Below, piece by piece: positions 1-7,208 of a stretch of DNA of 9,148 nucleotides (position 1 is its first letter; each line of letters opens with the position of its first letter). A model generated the notes under the pieces. It saw only the letters and a program-made list of their open reading frames with translations, searched no databases and was not told the origin of the DNA. Location: positions 1 to 9,148 of the forward strand of contig JALRFG010000068.1 in NCBI GenBank assembly GCA_023253795.1, written 5' to 3'. This DNA is from Methylocystis sp. (GTDB taxonomy: Bacteria > Pseudomonadota > Alphaproteobacteria > Rhizobiales > Beijerinckiaceae). The position numbers were made by a program, and so were the translations under genes.

Positions 1-1
1 G

Positions 2-130
2 ACGACCGGCCTGATCGGTGCGGCGCCGCGGCTGGCCTCCTGGATCGCGCTGGCCCTCGTCGTCGCGGGCGCGGTGCACCCGCTGGTCACCGGCCGATGG
101 CGTCGCAGCCGGGTCGACGTGGTCTTCAGC
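2..130 (+). other. Non-carB open frame, membrane-segment-like, fused in frame to carB
   Basis: This stretch is open in the frame that later becomes carB, but it does not encode carB. Just before the conserved VAKVVG stretch, CarB normally carries an ATP-grasp segment of the type NPRASRTVPF; here that place reads RRSRVDVVFS. Further upstream the peptide is hydrophobic (LASWIALALVVAGAVHPLV), like a single transmembrane helix followed by a basic RWRRSR stop-transfer patch. By hand count 93 of the first 120 bases are G or C, clearly more than in the body of carB, and nearly all third codon positions in this frame are G or C. It therefore looks like genuine coding sequence from another high-GC gene. 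Frame 1 is open but shows no CarB-like residues, and frame 3 has an early stop, so a simple frameshift does not restore CarB. The family is not recognised. Chimeric contig end is the simplest explanation. Confidence 0.45.
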
Positions 131-793
131 GTCGCCAAGGTCGTCGGCGCGCCCGTCGCCAAGATCGCGGCGCGGGTCATGGCCGGCGAAAAGCTCGCGG
201 CCTTCACCCTGCCGAATACGCGTCCCGCGCATGTCGGCGTGAAGGAGGCGGTCTTCCCCTTCGCCCGCTTCCCCGGCGTCGACACGGTGCTCGGTCCGGA
301 AATGCGCTCGACCGGCGAAGTCATCGGCCTCGACACCTCCTTCGACGCCGCCTTCGTCAAGAGCCAGCTTGGTAGCGGCGGCAAGGCCCCGCGTGACGGC
401 GTCGTCTTCGTCTCGGTGCGCGACGCCGATAAGATCCGCATCGTGCCAACCATGAAACTGTTGAGCGACATGGGCTTTTCGATCGTCGCCACCGGCGGCA
501 CCGCCCGCTATCTTGTTGAACAGGGCATTCCCGCCACCAAGATCAACAAGGTTTCGGAAGGCCGCCCGCATATCGTCGACGCCATCAAAAACGGCTCGAT
601 CCAGCTTGTCTTCAACACCACGGAAGGCGCGCAGGCGCTGGCGGATTCGCGTTCCTTGCGCCGCGCCGCGCTTCTGCATAAGGTTCCTTATTACACCACC
701 CTCGCCGGGGCGATCGCCGCTGCGCAGGGCATTCGGGCCTATGTGTCGGGGGATCTGGAAGCGCGCGCGCTGCAGGACTATTTCCACAGCTAG
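131..793 (+). CDS. carB: Carbamoyl-phosphate synthase large subunit, C-terminal part (5' end missing)
   Basis: CarB is the synthetase subunit that makes carbamoyl phosphate from bicarbonate, ammonia delivered by CarA and two ATP, for pyrimidine and arginine synthesis in the cytoplasm. About 220 of the usual ~1,100 residues are present. The first part is the end of the second ATP-grasp half, with the hallmark runs KIAARVMAGEKL, HVGVKEAVFPFARFPGVD and LGPEMRSTGEVIGLD. A linker ending near GGKAPRDG leads into the MGS-like allosteric domain (FVSVRDADK, PTMKLLSDMGF, ATGGTARYL, LVFNTTEG, RRAALLHKVPYYTT), where effectors such as UMP or ornithine bind in studied CarB enzymes. The gene ends in TAG. 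The boundary at 131 is where CarB similarity begins, not a start codon; GTG at 74 lies in unrelated sequence and is not the true start. greA follows after 156 bp. The gene is broken at the left, naturally or by assembly. Confidence 0.93.
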   Translation, partial: VAKVVGAPVAKIAARVMAGEKLAAFTLPNTRPAHVGVKEAVFPFARFPGVDTVLGPEMRSTGEVIGLDTSFDAAFVKSQLGSGGKAPRDGVVFVSVRDADKIRIVPTMKLLSDMGFSIVATGGTARYLVEQGIPATKINKVSEGRPHIVDAIKNGSIQLVFNTTEGAQALADSRSLRRAALLHKVPYYTTLAGAIAAAQGIRAYVSGDLEARALQDYFHS

Positions 794-816
794 GCTCACA
801 CAAAGGATTTCACTTT

Positions 817-843
817 CGCCGCCGCCAGCCCGATGGGCGGCGG
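817..843 (+). terminator. GC-rich hairpin after carB, weak terminator or pause candidate
   Basis: Shortly after the carB stop, an imperfect GC hairpin can be drawn: GCCC-GAT-GGGC at its tip (828-838), continuing through a single bulged A (827) into CCGCC/GGCGG (822-826 with 839-843). No run of T follows, so it is not a canonical Rho-independent terminator. It may attenuate read-through from carB into greA or may be chance in GC-rich DNA. The rest of the 794-949 gap shows no gene and no convincing promoter boxes. Confidence 0.25.
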
Positions 844-949
844 GTAGGCGTCAACACTATCTGACGATTTCGACAAGACTGGCGCCAGCTCCGCCAAGGG
901 AGCGCGGCGAGGTTTTCGGTTTCGCAGGAGAGGCGAGGAAAACGGGTCG

Positions 950-1426
950 ATGGAAAAAGTTCCGATGACAGCGGGTGGCTATGCCGCGCTTGGCGAAGAA
1001 TTGCGACGCCGCCAGCAGGAAGACCGGCCGCGCATCATTCAGCAGATTTCGGAAGCGCGCGCTCATGGCGATCTGTCCGAGAACGCGGAATATCACGCCG
1101 CCAAGGAAGCGCAGTCGCTCAACGAGGGCCGCATCGCCGAACTCGAAGACAAGCTGTCGCGCGCCGAGGTGATCGACATCGCCAAGCTCGTCGGCTCGAC
1201 GACGATTAAATTCGGCGCCACGGTCACTGTTGTCGACGAGGACACCGAAGAAGAAAAAGCCTATCAGATCGTCGGCGAAACCGAGGCGGATGTGAAGCAG
1301 GGCCGCGTGTCGCTCACCAGCCCGATCGCCCGCGCGCTGATCGGCAAGAAAGCCGGCGACACCGTTGAAGTGAAAACGCCGGGCGGCGCCAAAAGCTACG
1401 AAATTCTCAAGGTCGTCTTCATCTGA
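950..1426 (+). CDS. greA: Transcription elongation factor GreA
   Basis: GreA binds in the secondary channel of RNA polymerase and stimulates cleavage of the 3' end of backtracked transcripts, rescuing stalled elongation complexes. The 158-residue length is normal. Residues 1 to about 76 form the antiparallel coiled-coil domain, with the tip motif DLSENAEYHAAKE (41-53); Asp41 and Glu44 correspond to the acidic tip residues that coordinate the catalytic metal. The remainder is the FKBP-like C-terminal domain, including SPIARALIGKKAGD (124-137). The ATG at 950 is supported by GAGGAA at 935-940, nine bases upstream, and by the family-typical N-terminus MEKVPMTAGGY. It lies between carB and an ELM1-family gene, 17 bp before the latter's GTG. 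The distance from carB suggests it could have its own promoter, but none is convincing by eye. Confidence 0.97.
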   Translation: MEKVPMTAGGYAALGEELRRRQQEDRPRIIQQISEARAHGDLSENAEYHAAKEAQSLNEGRIAELEDKLSRAEVIDIAKLVGSTTIKFGATVTVVDEDTEEEKAYQIVGETEADVKQGRVSLTSPIARALIGKKAGDTVEVKTPGGAKSYEILKVVFI

Positions 1427-1443
1427 CGGCGACTTCCGCCACT

Positions 1444-2421
1444 GTGACCACGCCGCCGGACGGGATCGTTTTGCGCATCCTGTCCGACGGTCGCGCCGGC
1501 CATGAGGCGCAGACGCTGGGCGTCGCGCAAGCGCTGGGCGTAACGCCGGATCTTCGTCGCCTGGCCCCGCGCGCCTTCTTTAGCCTGCTGGCGCCCTTTG
1601 GCCCCGCCGATCCCCGCGACGCCGCGGCGCTCTCGCCGCCCTGGCCTGATATTGCGCTCGCCGCCGGCCGCCGTACGCTCCCGGCGCTGCGCCGGCTTAA
1701 ACGCCTGTCAGGCGGACGCGTCTTCACCGTTTATTTGAACCGGCCCGCGACTGGGGCCTCCGCCGCCGATCTGATTGTCGCCCCGCGTCACGACGGTTTC
1801 TCCGGCGACAATGTCCTGACGCCGGTGACGCCAGCCAATCGTCTGACGCCGCAAATGCTGGCGGCGGCGAAGGCCACGCCGGATCCGCGCCTCGCCGCTT
1901 TGCCCGGTCGTCGCGTCGCCCTGCTGATCGGCGGCGATAGCCGACACTTCCGTTTCTCCGACGCCGACGCGGCGCAACTGGCGGCGGCCGTGCGCCGCAT
2001 CTACGCCGATGGCGCCAGCGTCATGGCGACGATCTCACGACGCACCCCCGCCTCTGTCGCGCAGGCGCTCGCTGCGACCATCGCCGAAGGCTCCGGCTTT
2101 CTCTGGGACGGCGACGGCCCCAATCCGTACGTCTCAATGCTCGCCGGCGCCGACGCCATTCTCGTCACCGCCGACAGCGTCAATATGGCCAGCGAGGCCG
2201 CCGCGACCGGCGCGCCGGTGCATGTGTTCTGGCCCGGCGGCGGTCATCCGCGCCTCGCCGCCTTCCATGCGGCGCTCGAAGAAACCGGCGCCAGCCGCAG
2301 ATGGCGCGGCGCGCTGGAAGACTGGTCATACGCCCCGGTCAATTCGACCCCCGCCATCGCGGCGGCCATCCGGCAGGCTTTCAACAGCTTCCCTCGAGCG
2401 CAGTTGCGGCGGGACGCATAA
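1444..2421 (+). CDS. ELM1-family (DUF1022) protein, predicted GT-B-like fold
   Basis: The 325-residue protein belongs to the family annotated as 'mitochondrial fission ELM1', named after a plant protein that recruits a dynamin-related protein to mitochondria. In bacteria its role is not established. Visible signatures are LSDGRAGHEAQTLGVAQ (13-29, a glycine-rich N-terminal loop), VALLIGGDSRHF (158-169, start of the second Rossmann-like half), NPY (227-229) and TADSVNMASEAAATGAPV (242-259). The last resembles the nucleotide-sugar-binding region of GT-B glycosyltransferases such as MurG, so an envelope glycosyl-transfer role is possible but inferred. There is no signal peptide or clear membrane helix. 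The start is GTG, 17 bp after greA, with no recognisable Shine-Dalgarno sequence; no better in-frame start lies upstream, and a TTG at 1471 would remove nine residues just before the conserved motif. It is probably translated from the greA transcript. Confidence 0.85.
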   Translation: MTTPPDGIVLRILSDGRAGHEAQTLGVAQALGVTPDLRRLAPRAFFSLLAPFGPADPRDAAALSPPWPDIALAAGRRTLPALRRLKRLSGGRVFTVYLNRPATGASAADLIVAPRHDGFSGDNVLTPVTPANRLTPQMLAAAKATPDPRLAALPGRRVALLIGGDSRHFRFSDADAAQLAAAVRRIYADGASVMATISRRTPASVAQALAATIAEGSGFLWDGDGPNPYVSMLAGADAILVTADSVNMASEAAATGAPVHVFWPGGGHPRLAAFHAALEETGASRRWRGALEDWSYAPVNSTPAIAAAIRQAFNSFPRAQLRRDA

Positions 2422-2466
2422 TCGCTAGATTGCGGGCTTCCTGAACCCCTTCCCCCGAGTTGCGTC

Positions 2467-3414
2467 ATGTCCGCCCCCCAGCACGCCCGCGTTATTGTCA
2501 TCGGCTCCGGTCCCGCCGGCTATACGGCGGCGATTTACGCCGCCCGCGCCCTGCTCGAACCGGTGCTGATTTCCGGCATCGACATGGGCGGCCAATTGAT
2601 GATCACCACGGAAGTCGAGAACTACCCCGGTTTCGCTGAGCCAGTGCAGGGGCCGTGGCTGATGGAGCAGATGCGCCTTCAGGCCGAGCATGTCGGCGCC
2701 AAACTCGTTTCCGATTACATCGTCGAAGCGAAGCTCGATAAAGCGCCCTTCACGCTGATCGGCGACTCCGGCGTGACCTACACCTGCGATGCGCTGATCA
2801 TCGCCACCGGCGCCAAGGCGAAATGGCTTGGTCTGCCGAGCGAGGAAAAATTCAAAGGCTTTGGCGTCTCCGCCTGCGCCACCTGCGACGGCTTCTTCTT
2901 CCGCGGCAAGAAAGTCATCGTCGTCGGCGGCGGCAATACGGCGGTCGAGGAAGCGCTTTATCTCTCTAACCTCGCGTCGCATGTCACGCTTGTGCATCGT
3001 CGCGACTCATTGCGCGGCGAGCGCGTGCTGCATGAGCGCCTGAGCAAAAAAGCCAATGTGTCGATCCTGTTCGACTCGGTGATCGATGAGATCGTGGGCG
3101 CAGAAGCGCCGCTCTCCGTCACTGGCGCGAAAATCAAAAACGTCAAAACCGGCAAGGTCGAAACCGTTGACGCCGACGGCGTGTTCATCGCCATCGGCCA
3201 TGCGCCGGCCGCCGAACTTTTCAAAGGCCAGGTGACGCTGAAAGGTTCCGGCTACATCGCTGTCGAACCCGGCACGACCCGCACCAATATTAAAGGCGTC
3301 TTCGCCGCCGGCGACGTCGCCGACGAGATTTACCGTCAGGCGGTCACCGCCGCCGGCATGGGCTGCATGGCGGCGCTCGAAGTCGAGAAATATCTTCTCG
3401 ACGCCGACGCCTGA
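2467..3414 (+). CDS. trxB: Thioredoxin-disulfide reductase
   Basis: TrxB is a cytoplasmic FAD enzyme that passes electrons from NADPH to thioredoxin, feeding ribonucleotide reductase, peroxiredoxins and disulfide repair. The 315-residue protein has the low-molecular-weight TrxR layout: FAD-binding GSGPAG (13-18), the redox-active pair CATC (Cys137 and Cys140) within the NADPH domain, dinucleotide-binding GGGNTA (154-159), the NADPH-preferring HRRDSLR (177-183), and the closing FAD motif GDVAD (about 282-286) followed by RQAVTAAGMGCMAA. The motifs separate it from ferredoxin-NADP reductases of the same superfamily, which lack the CxxC pair. ATG at 2467 fits the family N-terminus, although no strong Shine-Dalgarno precedes it. 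The gene lies 45 bp after the ELM1-family gene and 27 bp before a CDGSH iron-sulfur protein gene, hinting at a redox pair. Confidence 0.97.
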   Translation: MSAPQHARVIVIGSGPAGYTAAIYAARALLEPVLISGIDMGGQLMITTEVENYPGFAEPVQGPWLMEQMRLQAEHVGAKLVSDYIVEAKLDKAPFTLIGDSGVTYTCDALIIATGAKAKWLGLPSEEKFKGFGVSACATCDGFFFRGKKVIVVGGGNTAVEEALYLSNLASHVTLVHRRDSLRGERVLHERLSKKANVSILFDSVIDEIVGAEAPLSVTGAKIKNVKTGKVETVDADGVFIAIGHAPAAELFKGQVTLKGSGYIAVEPGTTRTNIKGVFAAGDVADEIYRQAVTAAGMGCMAALEVEKYLLDADA

Positions 3415-3441
3415 CGACAGAATAACCGCAAGGAGCGCAAG

Positions 3442-3681
3442 ATGACCGAACGCGTCATATTCGAGAAGAAGGCCATGCCGGTCGAAGTCGAAGCCGGCAA
3501 AACCTATTATTGGTGCGCCTGCGGCCTGAGCAAAAACCAACCGTTTTGCGACGGCGCGCACAAAGGCACCGATATTTCGCCTGTCGCCTATAAGGCGGAA
3601 GCCACCGGCAAGGCGTTCTTCTGCGGCTGCAAGCACACAAAGAAAGAGCCGCTCTGCGACGGTTCGCACAAGGAGCTGTAA
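3442..3681 (+). CDS. Tandem-CDGSH iron-sulfur protein
   Basis: This 79-residue protein has two complete CDGSH-type motifs, each with three cysteines and one histidine for a [2Fe-2S] cluster. The first uses Cys24, Cys26, Cys36 and His40 (CAC...FCDGAH); the second uses Cys61, Cys63, Cys72 and His76 (CGC...LCDGSH). Two motifs in one short chain match the monomeric arrangement of human CISD3 (MiNT) and its bacterial relatives, rather than the dimeric mitoNEET type. There is no signal peptide or membrane anchor, so it should be cytoplasmic. The family is linked to redox sensing and to cluster or electron transfer; the bacterial role is not settled. AAGGAG at about 3430-3435 precedes the ATG with good spacing. 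It sits 27 bp after trxB and 8 bp before glyS, so co-transcription with both is likely. A functional link with thioredoxin reductase is inference from position only. Confidence 0.93.
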   Translation: MTERVIFEKKAMPVEVEAGKTYYWCACGLSKNQPFCDGAHKGTDISPVAYKAEATGKAFFCGCKHTKKEPLCDGSHKEL

Positions 3682-3689
3682 GCCGCTTT

Positions 3690-5801
3690 ATGCCCGATCT
3701 TCTGCTCGAACTCTTCAGCGAGGAAATCCCGGCCCGCATGCAGCGACAGGCGGCCGAGGATCTCAAACGTCTCGTCACCAATGCGCTTGTCGAGCGCGGC
3801 CTGACCTATGAAGGCGCCGCCGCTTACGCCACGCCGCGGCGGCTGGCCTTGCAGGTTGTCGGCCTGCCCGGCCGTCAGCCGGATGTGCGCGAAGAGCGCA
3901 AGGGACCGCGCGTCGGCGCGCCGGAGGCCGCGATTCAAGGCTTCCTGAAAAGCGCCGGACTCGCCTCGATTGATGAAGCGACCATCGAGAAAGATCCGAA
4001 GAAGGGCGAATTCTACGTCGCCGTGATCGAACGCGCCGGCGCCGAAACCATCGCCGTGCTGGCCGAGATTCTTCCCGCCATCGTCAAAGCCTTTCCGTGG
4101 CCGAAGTCGATGCGCTGGGGCGAGAGTTCAATGCGTCCAGACGCGCTGCGCTGGGTGCGGCCGCTGCATTCGATTGTCGCGACCTTCGGCCCGGAGACGG
4201 AAACGCCCGAGATCGTGCGTTTCTCTGTCGACGATATTCCGGCCAGCGACAAAACGTTCGGCCATCGCTTCATGGCGCCGGCGTCCTTCCATGTGAAGCG
4301 CTTCGAAGATTATGCGCTGGCGCTGGAGCGCGCCAAAGTCGTGATCGATCCCGAGCGCCGCCGCGACATCATTCTGCACGACGCGAAAGACCTCGCTTTT
4401 GCGCAGGGCCTCGAACTGATCGAGGACGCGGGCCTGCTGGAAGAAGTCGCCGGTCTTGTCGAATGGCCGGTGACGCTGATGGGGTCGTTTGACGAAAGCT
4501 TCCTGTCGATTCCGCCGGAAGTCATTCGCGCCACCATTCGCGTCAATCAAAAATGTTTCGTGCTGAAAAAGCCGGACGGCGGTCTCGCCAATCGTTTCAT
4601 TCTCGTCTCCAACATCGAGGCGAAAGATGGCGGCGCGACGGTGATCGCCGGCAATCAACGCGTCATCGCGGCGCGTTTGTCGGACGCCAAATTCTTTTAC
4701 GAAACCGATCTGAAAACGCGGCTAGACGATCGTCTGCCGAAGCTTGATCAGATCGTCTTTCACGAAAAACTCGGCACGCAGGGCGAACGCATCAAGCGCA
4801 TCGCCACGCTGGCGCGCAAACTCGCGCCGATCGTCGGCGCCGATCCGGACAAGGCGGCGCGCGCAGCAATGCTGTGCAAGGCCGATCTCGTCACCGAAAT
4901 GGTCGGCGAATTCCCCGAATTGCAGGGCCTGATGGGCTGCTATTACGCCTCCGCGCAGGGCGAAGACGCTTCGGTCGCGGCCGCCTGCGAGGAACATTAC
5001 AAGCCGCAGGGACCGGGCGACCGCATCCCGACCAATCCGGTCTCGGTGGCGGTTGCCCTCGCTGACAAGCTCGACACGCTCACAGGCTTCTGGGCGATCG
5101 ACGAAAAGCCCACGGGCAGCAAAGACCCCTACGCGCTGCGCCGCGCGGCGCTGGGCGTGATCCGCATTGTGCTGGAGAACCAGTTGCGTCTGCAGCTGTT
5201 AACGCTTGCAAACGAAAATCTCCTCGAATTTTTCATCGATCGTCTCAAGGTCTACTTGCGCGACAAGGGGGCGCGATACGATCTTATCGATGCGGCGCTG
5301 GGCGCCGAGGCCGTCGCCGATCCCGAGGCGGCGGAAGCGACACTCACGCAGCCACAGGATGATCTGCTGATGATCAAGAACAAAGTGGAAGCTCTCGAAG
5401 CCTTCCTGGGCGCCGACGACGGCAAGAATCTTCTCGCCGGCTACAAGCGCGCCTGCAACATCCTCAAGGCTGAGGAAAAGAAAGACGGCGCGGGCGCCTA
5501 CGACAAAGCCCACGCCGCCAATCTGCGCATCGAGCAGGAAGAGCACAAGCTCGCCGCCGCCATCGCCCGCGCCAAAGAAGAAACCGGCGAGAAGCTGAAG
5601 AAAGAAGATTTCACCGGCGCGATGCATTCATTGTCGAAATTGCGCGAGCCGGTCGATCACTTCTTCGACAAGGTCACGGTCAACGCCGAGAACGCCGATC
5701 TGCGGCTGAATCGTCTGCGTCTCCTCTCGGAGTTGCGCCGCACGATGAATGGCGTCGCCGACTTCGACAAAGTGTCCGGCGCGGGCGACGCCGTCGCCTG
5801 A
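3690..5801 (+). CDS. glyS: Glycine--tRNA ligase beta subunit
   Basis: GlyS is the large tRNA-binding subunit of the bacterial alpha2beta2 glycyl-tRNA synthetase; the alpha subunit GlyQ carries the aminoacylation core. The 703-residue length is normal. Family-typical runs are LLLELFSEEIPARMQ at the N-terminus, KSMRWGESSMRPDALRWVRP near residues 133-152, KADLVTEMVGEFPELQGLMG (397-416), PTNPVSVAVALADKLD (from 447) and GSKDPYALRRAALG (476-489) within the degenerate HD region. A lysine- and glutamate-rich C-terminal helical part forms the anticodon-binding side. ATG at 3690, 8 bp after the CDGSH gene, gives the canonical MPDLLLEL start. glyQ, normally just upstream or a few genes away, is not in this window: the preceding genes are trxB and the CDGSH gene. 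The coding block ends here, followed by a strong terminator. Confidence 0.97.
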   Translation: MPDLLLELFSEEIPARMQRQAAEDLKRLVTNALVERGLTYEGAAAYATPRRLALQVVGLPGRQPDVREERKGPRVGAPEAAIQGFLKSAGLASIDEATIEKDPKKGEFYVAVIERAGAETIAVLAEILPAIVKAFPWPKSMRWGESSMRPDALRWVRPLHSIVATFGPETETPEIVRFSVDDIPASDKTFGHRFMAPASFHVKRFEDYALALERAKVVIDPERRRDIILHDAKDLAFAQGLELIEDAGLLEEVAGLVEWPVTLMGSFDESFLSIPPEVIRATIRVNQKCFVLKKPDGGLANRFILVSNIEAKDGGATVIAGNQRVIAARLSDAKFFYETDLKTRLDDRLPKLDQIVFHEKLGTQGERIKRIATLARKLAPIVGADPDKAARAAMLCKADLVTEMVGEFPELQGLMGCYYASAQGEDASVAAACEEHYKPQGPGDRIPTNPVSVAVALADKLDTLTGFWAIDEKPTGSKDPYALRRAALGVIRIVLENQLRLQLLTLANENLLEFFIDRLKVYLRDKGARYDLIDAALGAEAVADPEAAEATLTQPQDDLLMIKNKVEALEAFLGADDGKNLLAGYKRACNILKAEEKKDGAGAYDKAHAANLRIEQEEHKLAAAIARAKEETGEKLKKEDFTGAMHSLSKLREPVDHFFDKVTVNAENADLRLNRLRLLSELRRTMNGVADFDKVSGAGDAVA

Positions 5802-5821
5802 GCCTTCTGCAACAGCACAAT

Positions 5822-5864
5822 AAAAAACCCCTCTCCGACAGTGTCGGAGAGGGGTTTTGTTTTT
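5822..5864. terminator. Bidirectional Rho-independent terminator between glyS and the lipoprotein gene
   Basis: A perfect inverted repeat pairs 5824-5839 with 5843-5858: four A-T pairs, then CCCCTCTCCGAC against GTCGGAGAGGGG, closing on a three-base loop AGT. On the plus strand it is followed by TTTTGTTTTT; on the minus strand the flanking A run (5822-5827) reads as a T-tract. It lies 21 bp after the glyS stop and 23 bp beyond the stop of the minus-strand gene, so it can end transcription from both converging genes. Confidence 0.95.
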
Positions 5865-5886
5865 GCGTGACGTGTTCAGCGCAGCG

Positions 5887-7062
5887 TTAGTTCGCCGGGA
5901 ACGACCGCGGCGCCGGCGAAATGATTTTCGCGCCGCCCTCATTGATCTCCAGCATCGACAGGCCACGATCATTGCCGCCATCCGGACGGAAGCGGAAAAT
6001 GCCGTCGGCGCCATTAAAGCCCGAAGGATTGGTCAGCACGCCCGGCGCGAAACGCGACGCGCCCTGCGCCCGCGACAGGGCGATAGCGAGCGACACGGCG
6101 TCATAGCCCAGCGTCGCGATACGTGTCGGCTGCGTGCCGAACTTCGCCTTGTAACGCTGCGCGAAGGCGTTGAAGCCGGCGTTCTCCGGCGCCGAGAACC
6201 AGGCGCCCTGCAACGCCGGCAGACCCAACGCGCGCGGATCGTTCCAAAGGCCGGTGCCGATGATCTGCACCTTCTTCGAGTCGAGATTATTGGCGGTCAG
6301 TTCTTTCGAAATCTGACTCATCGAGTCCGCCTGTTCGGGAATGAACAGGGCGTCGAACTGATCGCGCGACGCGGCCAGACGCTTGATCGACTCAGCCGCG
6401 GCGCCGGGCTTGTAGCGTTCGATCAGCGGCACGCGAATGCCGTGATTGGCGGCGCTCTGCTGGAACTGCGCCAGCGCCAGCGTGCCATATTCATTTTCCG
6501 GCACCAGCGCCGCAATCGATGTCTTGCCGCGTTCAGCGGCGTAGGCGATGTCGCGCTCGACATAGCCCTCGACAAGGAAGGACAGCAGATAGGTGTTGCC
6601 GCCGCCGACGGTCGCGTCGGTCGAGAAGGCGATCAGCGGCCGATTGGCGCCGCGCGCGACGCGGCTGGCCTCGCGCACATTCTGCGCGAACACCGGACCA
6701 AGAATAATCTCCGCGCCTTCGCTCAACGCAGCCTGCGTCGCCGCCGATGCGCCTGCGGGCGTCGACTGATCGTCCTTGACGAGAATGGAGACGTCGCTCG
6801 CGCCGCTGTCGGCATAGGCGAGCTTGGCGGCGTCGCGCAGCGAGGCGCCGACGGCGGCCTGACCGGCGCCGCCGGTCAACGGAATGATCAGACCGATTTT
6901 GGTCGGTCCCGCGCCAATGGTTTCATTGACCTGCTGGGTCGGCGCGCCAGCCTGCTGAGCGCCGCCGCCCAGTCCGGCGGGGCCGCCCATCGGATTACAG
7001 GCCGCAAGGGCCAAAACAGAGGCGCAAGCCGCAAATCTCGCTGCGGCGCGGAGAATCGTCAT
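5887..7062 (-). CDS. Penicillin-binding protein activator-like lipoprotein, periplasmic-binding fold
   Basis: The 391-residue product starts with a basic and hydrophobic signal ending in the lipobox LAAC, so Cys22 is the predicted lipidated residue. Asn at +2 is not the inner-membrane-retaining Asp, which suggests the outer membrane. A Gly/Ala/Gln-rich linker (about 23-53) precedes a type-1 periplasmic-binding domain: KIGLIIPLTGGAGQ (55-68), AEIILGPVFAQNV (117-129), PLIAFSTDA (142-150), then a second lobe with LGYDAVSLAIALSRAQG. The layout matches alphaproteobacterial proteins annotated as penicillin-binding protein activators, related to the C-terminal domain of LpoA, which stimulates PBP1A in peptidoglycan synthesis. 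An amino-acid ABC-transporter binding protein is the alternative, but no permease or ATPase gene is nearby. Divergence from rsmI, beside yraN, strongly favours the LpoA reading, since lpoA occupies this place in enterobacteria. GGGAG lies 11 bases before the ATG. Confidence 0.85.
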   Translation of the reverse strand: MTILRAAARFAACASVLALAACNPMGGPAGLGGGAQQAGAPTQQVNETIGAGPTKIGLIIPLTGGAGQAAVGASLRDAAKLAYADSGASDVSILVKDDQSTPAGASAATQAALSEGAEIILGPVFAQNVREASRVARGANRPLIAFSTDATVGGGNTYLLSFLVEGYVERDIAYAAERGKTSIAALVPENEYGTLALAQFQQSAANHGIRVPLIERYKPGAAAESIKRLAASRDQFDALFIPEQADSMSQISKELTANNLDSKKVQIIGTGLWNDPRALGLPALQGAWFSAPENAGFNAFAQRYKAKFGTQPTRIATLGYDAVSLAIALSRAQGASRFAPGVLTNPSGFNGADGIFRFRPDGGNDRGLSMLEINEGGAKIISPAPRSFPAN

Positions 7063-7179
7063 CGTGAAAATAACTCCCGCGATCAGGTCGTATTAATTTG
7101 TTTGCCTGTGATTAAGGGCAGATAAGGGCCGTTTCCGGGCGCGAAAGTCAATAGAGTTCGGCAGAATGCCGGAGGCGAC

Positions 7180-7208
7180 TTGCGATCTCGCCACCCGATG
7201 TTCTATAA
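7180..7208 (+). promoter_or_regulatory. Candidate sigma70-type promoter for rsmI-yraN
   Basis: TTGCGA (7180-7185) and CTATAA (7203-7208) are separated by 17 bases, the optimal spacing for a housekeeping promoter. A start of transcription near 7215 would leave a leader of about 40 bases before the TTG start of rsmI. The -10 box falls inside the inverted repeat annotated separately. This is read by eye from consensus boxes and not tested. Confidence 0.45.

Noticed and set aside
74..793. GTG at 74 as the start of a complete 239-residue protein
   Set aside because: CarB similarity starts at 131 in mid-domain, and the upstream frame stays open to the window edge. GTG 74 lies in unrelated sequence, so no genuine short protein is implied.
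3007..3669. 220-residue minus-strand open frame across trxB and the CDGSH gene
   Set aside because: It spans two confidently identified genes and the gap between them with no recognisable domain; a shadow frame.
5857..7125. 422-residue plus-strand open frame opposite the lipoprotein gene
   Set aside because: It starts inside the terminator, is very rich in Arg, Gly, Ala and Gln, shows no known motif, and lies antisense to a gene with lipobox and family motifs. This is a typical shadow in GC-rich DNA.
7095..7165. Minus-strand TTGACT with TTATCT as promoter for the lipoprotein gene
   Set aside because: The boxes are separated by 20 bases, too far for a standard promoter, and no better-spaced pair stands out, so no promoter is claimed.
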